This document shows positions 1 to 8,900 of a DNA stretch of 25,079 bases, piece after piece. The DNA comes from JBDIBB01 sp039812685 (lineage in GTDB: Bacteria; Acidobacteriota; Vicinamibacteria; Vicinamibacterales; JAFNAJ01): contig JBDIBB010000057.1 of NCBI GenBank assembly GCA_039812685.1, positions 1 to 25,079 of the forward strand, read 5' to 3'. A program made the translations under genes and the position numbers. A model generated the notes under the pieces. That model was given only the letters and a program-made list of their open reading frames with translations, had not been told where the DNA came from and made no database searches. Numbering within the stretch: position 1 is the stretch's first letter; each line of letters begins with the position of its first letter.

Positions 1-1758
1 GCCACGCACATGGGGACCGGCTTCGACGCGTGGTACCCGGGCTACATCGACTACAAGCCGGTGTTCCAGAACATCGCGTCGTACTGGACCGAGACCGCGC
101 TCTACTCGTACGGGACGCCGCGGTTCTACACGCTGAACGACTTCCCGCAGAACATGCGGGACCTGCGCCCGCAGACGCTCTACCCGAGCCCGTGGCCCGG
201 CGGCTGGTGGCGGCTGCGCGACGCGGTGGAATACATGGAAACCGCCTCGATCTCGGTCCTCGACTACGCCGCGCGCTACCGCGAATCGGTGCTGATGAAC
301 CGCTACCGCGCGGGGCGATCGCAGATCGAGAAGTACACGAAGGCCCCGCCCTACGCCTACTTCATTGCCCAGCAGCAGCGCGATCCGGTGGCCGCCGTCG
401 AGCTGCTGCGGCGCCTGGCGTTCCAGGGCATCCGGGTCTCGCAGCTCACCGCGCCGGTCACCGTCGAGGGCGTCACCCATGCCGCCGGCACGTGGGTCGT
501 CCCGATGGACCAGGAGTTTGCCGAGGTCGTCCGGCAGGTGATGGACGTGCAGCGGTATCCCGATCTTCGCGAGTCGCCCGACGGCCCGCTCGAGCAGCCC
601 TACGATGCCGCCGGCTGGACGCTGCCACTGCAGATGGGCGTCTCGGTGAGGGCCCTCTCCACGCCGATCGGCAGTGAACTGCGCGCGGCGATGAAGCCGC
701 TCGGCGCCGAGTTGCCGGCCGCCGGCCCGGCCACGCCCTACGAGACGGGCCAGACCGACGCGGCGCCCTTCGACAGCGTCGCCGGCGCGGGCTTCGACAC
801 CAACAGCGTGGCGGCCGCCATCGTCCCGCCTGCCGGGAAGGTGACCGGTGCGGGCGCGGTCCTGGTGCTCGACCCCGCCCAGAACAACACGTTCGCCGCG
901 CTCAACCGGGCGTGGGGGATGGGAGCACGGGTGCACTTCGCAGAGGGCCGCTACGGCGTCACCGGCCTGACGCCGGGCCAGCAGGACGAGCTCGTGAGGA
1001 CCTACGCGCTCTCGGCCGAGCGGGTCGCTGCCCCGCGCGGCGCGCGCGACCTCAGGCGGCCGCGCGTGGGGCTCTATCGCGGGTGGATGGCCAGCATGGA
1101 CGAGGGCGGGACGCGCTGGATGCTCGAGCGCTACGGGTTCGACGTCGTGAGCCTCTACCCGGGCGACTTCCGGAGCGGCGCGCTCGCCGATCGCGTCGAC
1201 GTGCTCGTGATCGCCGACGAGGCACGCGGCCTGCTCGACGGCTATGCGAAGGGCGTCGTGCCGCCGCAGTTCGAGGGCGGGATCGGCGAGGACGGCGTGC
1301 GCGCCGTCGATGCGTTCGTGCGGGGAGGCGGCACGCTGGTCTGCTTCAACCGATCGACGGCGTTCGCCATCCAGCAGCTCGGCCTGCCGGTGAAGAACGT
1401 CGTCGCGGGAACCAAGCGGCAGGAGTTCTTCACGGGCGGGTCGGTGATGGCCGTGGAGGCGACGACCTCGCATCGCGTGATGGCGGGCATGCCGGAGCAG
1501 GCGGCGATCTTCGTCGACGCCAGCCCGGTGTTCGAGACGGGCGAGGCGTTCAAGGGCGAGGTGCTCGCGCGCTACCAGGCGGCCGGCTCGCCGCTGCTGT
1601 CCGGGTACCTGCTGGGCGAGCGGTTCCTGAACGGCCGCGCGGCGGCGCTGGAGGTCGCCCACGGGCAGGGGCGCGTCGTCCTGCTCGGCTTCCGCCCGCA
1701 GTGGCGCGGGCAGCCCTTCGGCACCTTCCGCGTCGTGTTCAACGCCCTGATTCGATGA
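1..1758 (+). CDS. M14-family zinc carboxypeptidase-like protein, 3' part (5' end outside window)
   Basis: The frame is already open at base 1 and stops with TGA at 1756-1758, so this is the C-terminal 585 residues of a longer protein. The in-frame ATG at base 10 lies inside conserved M14 sequence and is unlikely to be the true start. The segment NIASYWTETALY (about 70-105) matches the end of M14 peptidase domains, where the Glu of TETA (codon 91-93) would be the catalytic glutamate; the zinc-binding HxxE part must lie upstream. A long middle region follows. From about 1054 on there is an alpha/beta domain (RVGLYRGW, VDVLVIADE, FVRGGGTLVCFN, GRVVLLGFRPQWRGQ) resembling a class I glutamine-amidotransferase-like fold, an arrangement I associate with secreted M14 peptidases of Acidobacteriota. 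Substrate is unknown. The gene converges on the next one and ends about 70 bases before a strong hairpin. The family call is fairly sure, the function only inferred. Confidence 0.85.
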   Translation, partial: ATHMGTGFDAWYPGYIDYKPVFQNIASYWTETALYSYGTPRFYTLNDFPQNMRDLRPQTLYPSPWPGGWWRLRDAVEYMETASISVLDYAARYRESVLMNRYRAGRSQIEKYTKAPPYAYFIAQQQRDPVAAVELLRRLAFQGIRVSQLTAPVTVEGVTHAAGTWVVPMDQEFAEVVRQVMDVQRYPDLRESPDGPLEQPYDAAGWTLPLQMGVSVRALSTPIGSELRAAMKPLGAELPAAGPATPYETGQTDAAPFDSVAGAGFDTNSVAAAIVPPAGKVTGAGAVLVLDPAQNNTFAALNRAWGMGARVHFAEGRYGVTGLTPGQQDELVRTYALSAERVAAPRGARDLRRPRVGLYRGWMASMDEGGTRWMLERYGFDVVSLYPGDFRSGALADRVDVLVIADEARGLLDGYAKGVVPPQFEGGIGEDGVRAVDAFVRGGGTLVCFNRSTAFAIQQLGLPVKNVVAGTKRQEFFTGGSVMAVEATTSHRVMAGMPEQAAIFVDASPVFETGEAFKGEVLARYQAAGSPLLSGYLLGERFLNGRAAALEVAHGQGRVVLLGFRPQWRGQPFGTFRVVFNALIR

Positions 1759-1830
1759 TCTCGTGCCCCGACCGGGGTAGGGGAGCCTGTTTCCGGGCGG
1801 CCGGCGCGGCCGGTTCCCGGTGCCACCACG

Positions 1831-1866
1831 CGGGGATCCCGCGGCCGGCAGGCCGCGGGATCCCCG
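1831..1866. terminator. Perfect 16-bp inverted repeat, probable bidirectional terminator
   Basis: Bases 1831-1846 are exactly complementary to 1851-1866, leaving a 4-base loop (GGCA). The repeat lies in the 140-base gap between two convergent stop codons (1756-1758 plus strand; 1899-1901 minus strand), where a shared terminator is expected. There is no T-run on either side, so it is not a classical intrinsic terminator. In G+C-rich genomes such hairpins often act without a U-tract, or serve to protect the 3' end. It could instead be a REP-like dispersed palindrome; only one copy is present in this window. Confidence 0.6.
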
Positions 1867-1898
1867 GGAAGTGACCGGCCCTGGCGCGGCCGTCCCGC

Positions 1899-2738
1899 TT
1901 ACCGGGGCGGCGCCGGGCAGTAGCCGTCGAAGCCGCGGGCGCGTTCCCTTCGCGACAGGCGGTCGGCCGGCGGCGCGTCGGCGAGCACACCCAGCCTCAC
2001 GAGTTGCGGCCGGTACTCGTAGCGCAGGTCCACGCTGGCCGCCGGCGCGCGCTCGAGGTCGAGCCACACCTGCTGCACGTTGTGGCGCACCTCGCGGCCG
2101 ATGCCCGTGGCGGCGTAGTCCGACTCCTGCGCCGCCTCCCGCCTCGCGGCGCTGCCGGCCTGCGGCGCGGCTGCCAGCGGCGCTGCGGGCGCGGGCCGAG
2201 GGGCACCCTGGTCCCGGCCTGCCTCGCCGCCGCCGACAGACGGCAGCATCTGGGTCACGGCCGGCGGTTCGGGCACGCGCTCCCGGTAGAACACCGCGCT
2301 GATCACGCCCGCATCCTCGGGACGCCCGAGCCACTGCGCGTACGAGCGTTCCTCGGTGGTGAAGTAGAAGCGGCGCGCGCTGTCGCCGCTGGTCTGCCAG
2401 CCGCTGATGGTCACCGTCTCGTAGGGGCCGAGCACCCACTTGCGAGCCCCGGCGGCCGTGGTGCGCTGTGCGTCGATCGTGTTCAGGCCATCCACCGACA
2501 GCGCGACGGCCACGCGCACGCCGAGCGGGTTCCGCAGGCGGATGGCGTATTCCCTGCCCTTCAGCGCTTCCACATAGCGTGTGCCCCGGGCGAGGTACTG
2601 GGGCACCGGGCGGCCGTCGACCAGGATCTCGACGGTGAAGCCACGGGCGCCGGCCGGCGTGTCGGCGCGGCCAGGGGCGCTGAGGGTGAGCGAGGCGACG
2701 AGGGCAACGAGCAGGGGCGAGCAGCGTCGGGTGAGCAT
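1899..2738 (-). CDS. Secreted protein of unknown function (279 aa)
   Basis: The ATG at 2738 was chosen because it follows a perfect AGGAGG (2747-2752, minus strand) with 8 bases between, and because it opens a clear signal peptide: MLTRRC, then a hydrophobic stretch of about 15 residues, then a likely cut after GRA (residue 25). The open frame extends further upstream, but that part overlaps the divergent gene and lacks these signals. The mature part has a beta-rich N-terminal domain (residues about 32-150; motifs VDGLNTIDAQ, WVLGPYETVTISGWQ and RRFYFTTEERSYAQWLG). A Pro/Ala-rich linker (about 155-205) follows, then a conserved-looking C-terminal segment (RYEYRPQLVRLGVL, then RRERARGF near the end). 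I do not recognise a named family and assign no function. It is transcribed away from the giant-protein operon and converges with the M14 gene. Confidence 0.85.
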   Translation of the reverse strand: MLTRRCSPLLVALVASLTLSAPGRADTPAGARGFTVEILVDGRPVPQYLARGTRYVEALKGREYAIRLRNPLGVRVAVALSVDGLNTIDAQRTTAAGARKWVLGPYETVTISGWQTSGDSARRFYFTTEERSYAQWLGRPEDAGVISAVFYRERVPEPPAVTQMLPSVGGGEAGRDQGAPRPAPAAPLAAAPQAGSAARREAAQESDYAATGIGREVRHNVQQVWLDLERAPAASVDLRYEYRPQLVRLGVLADAPPADRLSRRERARGFDGYCPAPPR

Positions 2739-2746
2739 CGGTCCGT

Positions 2747-2752
2747 CCTCCT
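2747..2752 (-). promoter_or_regulatory. Shine-Dalgarno AGGAGG for the 279-aa secreted protein
   Basis: The plus-strand CCTCCT reads AGGAGG on the minus strand and sits 8 bases before the ATG at 2738. It is the clearest ribosome binding site in the window and fixes the start of this gene against the much longer open frame upstream. Confidence 0.85.
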
Positions 2753-2834
2753 GTGCTGAGAACGGACGGACGGCGATTCCTTGCAGGCTGGCCTGCCGGG
2801 CGGCGCTCGCGATGACCGGCTGACGTCCCGCTGT

Positions 2835-2856
2835 CCGGCGGGCGATGAGCCCGCGG
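2835..2856 (+). other. Hairpin in the leader of the giant-protein operon
   Basis: GCGGGC (2838-2843) pairs with GCCCGC (2849-2854) around the loop GATGA. Two further C-G pairs extend the stem if G2837 bulges. It lies in the 217-base divergent region 2739-2955, about 100 bases before the chosen start of the first giant gene, and its loop contains the in-frame ATG at 2845 that I rejected as a start. It may be a leader structure or chance in G+C-rich DNA. I found no convincing -35/-10 promoter pair in this region. Confidence 0.3.
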
Positions 2857-2901
2857 CACCGTCGCTTACGCCACGATCTGCTGACAGGGACCAGGCAACC
2901 G

Positions 2902-2934
2902 CTTGGGAGCGTCGTGCCGGCTCGGCCCGGCGCG
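2902..2934 (+). other. Second leader hairpin just upstream of the giant-gene ribosome binding site
   Basis: A CGTGCCG arm (starting near 2911) pairs with a CGGCACG arm (ending near 2940), immediately before the AAAGGTG that probably serves as ribosome binding site (2941-2947). Folding here could affect access to that site. Coordinates are approximate, and in DNA this rich in G+C a 7-bp stem can be accidental. Confidence 0.25.
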
Positions 2935-2940
2935 GCACGC

Positions 2941-2947
2941 AAAGGTG
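2941..2947 (+). promoter_or_regulatory. Probable Shine-Dalgarno (AAAGGTG) for the GTG start at 2956
   Basis: AAAGGTG lies 8 bases before the GTG at 2956 and is the best purine-rich match in the leader. It supports a GTG start leading straight into a signal peptide, rather than the upstream ATG at 2845, which would place 37 arginine-rich residues ahead of that signal peptide. Confidence 0.55.
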
Positions 2948-2955
2948 ACGCATCC

Positions 2956-5900
2956 GTGACTCGTCGGCCCATCCTCCTCGCGCACATTGGCCTCGCCGCC
3001 CTGGCGATGCTCGCAGCCGCCAGGCCGGCGGTTGCCCAGGCGCCGAAGATCACCTCGGTGGTTCCGGGTGCCGCGTCAGCCGAGGCCACCGTCAGAGTCA
3101 CCGGCGGCGGGGTGCCGGTGGCGGGCACGATCACCGCCGTGAGCGCGCCGGACGCCACGGGCACGCTGCGGCGCCTCACCGTGCGGGTGCCCCAGGGGCT
3201 TCCGGTGGGCACCGCCGCCGTAACGGTCCGCAACACCGCGACGGGCCTGACCGGTGCCGGCGCGTCGCTGGAGGTCGTCGAGTTCAGCGCGAGCCCCTCG
3301 ACGGTCGTGCCCGGCCAGGCACTCGATCTGGAGATGGCGCTCCAGGGCAACGCCGCCTTCGACCCCGTCGCCAATCGCGTGACGCTGGGCGCCGGCCTGA
3401 CGGTGAACAGCGTCAGGCTGTCGAGCCCGACGCGGCTGACGGTGAATGTCACCGTGAACGCCGCCGCCGCGCTGGGGCCTCGCAACGCCAGCGTGCTGAC
3501 GCCGGTGATGACGGCCGTTCGCGCCGGCGCCCTCCAGGTGGTCGCGCAGGGACCACCCAACGCACCGCCGGTGGCCGTCATCGCAGGACCCCGGAGCGGC
3601 GAGGTCGGCACCCCGCTCGTCTTCGACGGATCGCAGTCCTCGGATCCGGACGGCGATCCGCTCACCTACGAGTGGAGCTTCGGTGACGGCGCCACCGCCG
3701 CGGGCGTTGCCGCGACGCATGCCTACGCCGGGGCCTCGGGCAGCCCGTTCACGGTGACGCTGACGGTGCGCGACGGGCGCGGCGGCGTCGGCACCGCGCA
3801 GCAGACGGTGGCCGTGTCCATGCCGCCGCCCGCCAATCGCGCGCCGACCGCCGTCCTCACGGCCACGCCGGCGACGCCACAGGTGGGTGCGGTCGTTGTC
3901 TTCGATGCCTCGGGCTCCACCGATCCCGACGGCGACGTGCTCAGCTACTCGTGGACGTTCGGCGACGGCGCGGTCGGCTCAGGCGTCGTCGCGAGCCACG
4001 CCTACGCCACCAGGGGGCCGTTCACCGTCACGCTCACGGTCGACGACGGGCGAGGTGGCATCGCAACGGCTCAGTCGGTCGTCGCGCCGACACTCCCCCC
4101 CGGCGAGAACCGCGCGCCGACGGCCGTCATCACCTCGTTCGCCCGGGCGCTGACCGGGGCCCCGCTCGTCTTCGACGGGCGTGGATCGTTCGATCCGGAC
4201 GGCGATGGCCTGAGCTACCGCTGGCAGTTCGGCGACGGCGCGGAGGGCTCGGGCCCCGAGGCGACGCACGCCTTCGCATCGGCCGGCTCCTACGTGGTCA
4301 CCCTCACGGTGAGCGATGGCCGCGGCGGCGACGGCACGGCGACGCGCACGGTCACCATCGCGCCGCCGCCCGCGCAGAACCAGGCGCCCACGGCCGTCAT
4401 CGTGGCGCCATCGGCCGGAACCACCGGCCAGCCGGTGATCTTCGCCAGCACCGGCTCGGGCGATCCCGACGGTGATGCGCTCTCGTTCGTGTGGGCGTTC
4501 GGCGATGGTACGTCGGGCGGCGGCGTGAGCGTGGCGAAGACCTTCGCCTCGCCCGGGCCGTTCATCGTCACCCTGACCGCCAGCGACGGTCGGGGCGGCG
4601 TCGCGACGACCACCCACGCGATCGCGATCGCGCCGCCGGCACAGACCAACGCGAGTCCCTCGGCCGTCATCCTGTCGGCCGATCGGGTGGCGGCCGGGCA
4701 GCCCCTGCTCCTGAACGGCGGTGCGTCGAGCGATCCCGACGGCGACCCGCTCGCGTTCCTGTGGAGTTTCGAGGGCGGTGGGACGGCCGCCGGGGAGAGC
4801 GCCTCCCACACCTTCGCCGGCGCGGGCACCTTCACCGTCTCGTTGACGGTCACCGACGGCCGGGGCGGCAGCGACACGGCCACCCGGTCGATCCGGGTGG
4901 ACGAGGCGACGGCCAACCGCGCGCCGCGGGCGGTGATTGGCGGTGCCGGAGCCGGCGTGACCGGCGTGGAACTGATCGTCGACGGCCGCGGTTCGAGCGA
5001 TCCGGAGGGCGACGCGCTCACCTTCGCGTGGACCTCCGGCGTGGCTGGGGCGTCGAGCGCGGGTGCGACGGCGGCGTTCACCTATGACCAGCCGGGCACC
5101 TTCACGGTGACGCTCACCGTGACCGACACGGCCGGCAACAGCGACACCGCCACGCGAGCGATCGTGATCGAGGCCGCGCCGGACCGCACGCCTCCCCTGG
5201 TCACGCTCGGCGGGCCGGCGGCGGCGCTGCCGGGTGCCCAGGTGCTCTTCACCGCCGTGGCCACTGACGATGTCGGCGTCACGGCGCTGCGCTTCGAGGT
5301 GGACGGCCTGGCCGGGGCGGAGCCCACCGAACTGCCGGCGCCGCCCTTCACCCGGGCGCTCACGCTGCCCGCGGTGGCTTCGCCGGGCCAGCAGGTGCGC
5401 GTCACCGCCACGGCGCGCGATGCGGCCGGCAATGCCGGCACCGCAACCGCGGTCCTGACGATCGCCAGCCTCCCCGACATCTCCGATCCCGTCGTCGCCC
5501 TTTCCGCGCCGCCGCGCGCCGCCGCCGGCGAGGCCGTGACGTTGCTGGCGCGCGTCGCCGACGATCGGGGCGTGGCGCGCGTCGTGTTCCTGCTCGACGG
5601 CGCGGAGGTGGGCGCCGGCGAAGTCGAGCCATTCCAGGTGACCGCGACCGTTCCGGCGGGCGCCCGGCCCGGGACCTTCGTGCTCGCGCTGGCGCGCGCC
5701 GTGGATCTCAGCGGCAACACGGCCGAGAGCGCCGCGCAGATCGCCGTGGTCGCGGCGCCCGACACCGCGCCGCCCACCGTCGTGCTCGACACGCCAGCCG
5801 AGGTGATCGCCGGTGCGATGCTGCCGATCCTCGCCACCGCGCAGGACGACACGGGCGTGGCCGCCGTCACCTTCGACGTGTCCGGGATCACGTTGCCCGC

Positions 5901-8900
5901 CGTCCTGTCGCCACCCTACGAGGCGAGCTACCCCGTGCCGGGATCCGCGCTGCCAGGTTCGCACCTCACGATTCGTGCCGTGGCCCGCGACTTCTCGGAC
6001 AACGCTGGTGAGGCCACGCGATCGGTGAAGGTGGTCGCGCCGCCCTCCAGCACGCGGGGCGTCGTCTCGGGAGAGGTCTACGACGACACGACCGGCCTGC
6101 CGCTCCCCGGCGTGACGGTCACCTTGACGGGAACCGCGGCGTCCGGAGGAGCCTACGGGCAGACGACCGTCACCGACGCGCGTGGCCGCTACGTGCTGCG
6201 GGCCGCGGCGGGGACCGGTCGCCTCCTCATCACGAGCGCGGGCTACACGCGCGTGGATCGTGCGGTGACGATCCGCGGAGGGATGGCGGTCGAGGCCTTC
6301 GACGCACGGCTCACGCCGGCCGCCGGCGGCGACGCGATCGTGTCATCGGTGCTGGGGGGCACGGTGGAGGACAGCGGCGTCTCGCTGGCCATCGAGCCCG
6401 GGTCGCTGGCTGCCGACGCCGCCATCCGGCTGGTGGCCGTCGGCCAGCAGGGGCTCGTCAACCGGCTGCCCGCCGGGTGGTCGCCAGTGGCGGGCGTGGA
6501 CGTGGCGCCGTGGTCGGCACGGTTCATGGGAGGGGCGCAACTGCGGGCCGGCAACACCTACGCGCTGCCCTCGTCCACGCCGCTGGTGCTTGCGCGGTAC
6601 GACGAGGCGGAAGGCGCCTGGCTGGTGGTCGGCGGCGTCGCCGTGGACGGCAGCCGTCAGTTCATCACCGGCACGATCGATGGCGGCGGGCAGTACGCCG
6701 TCCTGCTGGCCGACACGGTGCCCGCCGCGCCGCCGGCCGCTGCCGCGGGTGGACGGCTGCGGGGCCTCGAGGCCCCCGTGTTGCCCACGGCGCTCGACGC
6801 CTCGCTCGCGCCGCGGCCGCGTGTGCTCTTCTACGCGCCCGGCGCGCGATCGGTCGTGTCTGGTCGCGTGGCCGGCGCCACCCCGCTCAGTTCCGGCGCG
6901 CCGCTGCAGGCCCGCGTCAGCGAGATCTACACCTTCCACGACGCGGGTGTCGCCACCGTCGTGCCGTTCGTGGCCGACCTCACCTTCTTCCAGACCGGCG
7001 CCGGCACCAACGGGCTGGGCGCGAGCACCCCCGTGACGCCCTCGCTCGTGTTCGAGGCGATCGCGCTGCGTGAGGGCGTCATCACGGTCGACCTGTTCGT
7101 GCCGCCGCAGGGCGGGGCAACGCCGATCGCCGGGCCCGATGGCTCGACGATCGCCGGTCGCAACGGCGAGTCGCTGCTGGTGCCCTTCGGTGCGCTGGAG
7201 GAACAGACGCCGATCGTGCTCGACACGCTGGCGGCGGCAGATCTGGGTCTTGCGCTGCCCCAGGGGTTCGGGGTGATCGCGGCGCTGCAGATCGACTTCC
7301 AGGGCCGGTTCGCGGCCGAGAGCATCCTGTCGGTGCCGGCCCCTCCGGGCTTCACCGACGCCGGGCGGTTGCTGCTGCTGCAGGTGCAGGACGTCGGGGG
7401 GCAGACCCATCTCGTCCTGCGCGGCGTGGCGCGGCTCATCGGGGACCGGCTGGTCACCTCGACGCGCGTCGGCGACCAGGCCACGGTTCTCACGGGCGTC
7501 AGGGATCCGGGACGGTACCTGCTGGTCGAGGTGGACGGGGCCATCGGCTTTGCCGCCGGCCAGGTCACCGCGGCCGACGCCTCACCGGCCGCCGGTGCGG
7601 TCGTGTTCGCCTCCACGCTGCCGCTCACCGCCCTCACGACGGTCGACGGACGGTTCTTCGCCGCGGGTCGCGCCGGCGCCAACCTCCTCACGGCGCGCGA
7701 TCTGGCACGCAGCGACGTCGCCTCGAAGGACGCCACGCTGGTGGCGGGCGCTGTCGCGCCAGTCGGCCTGTCGCTCTCCGCGCAGCCGCCCCGGGTCACC
7801 CGCGTCAGCCCGGCCGACCAGGCGACGGACGTCGCACTCAGCACGCCGGTCGTCATCACGTTCAGCGAGCCCATCGACCCCGCGTCGATCGCCGGGTCCG
7901 GGGCGGGTCACGTCCTGCTGGTGGATGCCGGCGGCGCGATCGTCGCGGGCAGCCTCGCGCTGTCGGGGGGCAACTCGGTGCTGACCTTCAGGCCCGGGTC
8001 GCCGCTGCTGCCCAACACGCGCTACACCGTGCTGGTGGGCACCGGCGTCCGCGACGTGTCGGGCTACGGGCTCACCCGCGCGTTCCAGGCTTCCTTTCTC
8101 TCGCTCGACACGGCCCCGCCACCACCGCCGCCCGCCGGCGCCATCACGGCTGCCGTCCCCGACGCGCAGGGACGCACCACCGTCCGCGCGACGCAGGGCT
8201 CTGCAAGCCCGCGCGACACGGTGAGGATCGTCAACGTCACCACGGGTGCGATCACGCCCGTGCTGGTCGATCCCGATGGCGGGTTCACCGTCGTCGTGCC
8301 CGTGTCGCTGAAGGACCGCTTGCGGGTGCGCATCGCCGACGCGGCGGGCAACGAGACCGTGGTCGATCTCGGTGCCTTCCGTCAGGTGAACGCCGACGGG
8401 TCCGTGTCGACCGTCGTCGGATCGGAAGGTGGCATCGTCGAGGGGCCGGGCGGCACCGGCGCCCGCATCAAGCCGGGCACGTTCCCCGACGGCGCCGTGG
8501 TGAGGATCGGGGCCGTGGACGTGGCCACACTGCCCGTGCACGTCGCCCCCGAGCTCGCCGGCGTGCTCTCCATGCAGGCGGCGCTCGAGGTGGACTTCGG
8601 CGGGGCCACACCGCAGCAGTACGTGGACCTCATGTTCCCGGCTCGGGGCGACGAGCGGCCCGACGGCGACTGGATCGTCACGCAGGTGGTGGAGTTCTAC
8701 GGTCAGCGCCTGCTGAATGCGGTGGACACCGCCAAGTTCAAGCAGGGGCGCATCGTCACGTCCTCGCCTCCGTGCCCGGGGGTGCTGGCGGCCGGCGTCT
8801 ACGGCGCGATGAGGTCGACGCAGAGCGTCGGCATCAACTACAGCCAGTTCTACAACCAGTACGGCACGCAGTGGCCGATGAACCTCGAGACGTCGTTCGT

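Noticed and set aside
10..12. ATG as the true start of the M14-family gene
   Set aside because: The frame is open to base 1, and the sequence right after the ATG is already the C-terminal part of the peptidase domain, including the probable catalytic Glu at 91-93.
2845..2847. ATG as start of the first giant gene
   Set aside because: It would add 37 Arg-rich residues before the signal peptide, sits in a hairpin loop and lacks a ribosome binding site. GTG at 2956 with AAAGGTG upstream opens directly with the signal peptide.
2820..2960. Possible cyclic-di-GMP (GEMM) riboswitch suggested by CACGCAAAG at about 2936-2944
   Set aside because: The match to the conserved GACGCAAAG core is partial, and I could not find the GAAA-tetraloop stem, the GGCAAACC strand or the receptor stem in the right order.
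3559..5178. The regular 270-base period as a CRISPR array or non-coding satellite
   Set aside because: The period is a protein-domain repeat (PKD) with diverged DNA, no short identical repeats and no spacers.
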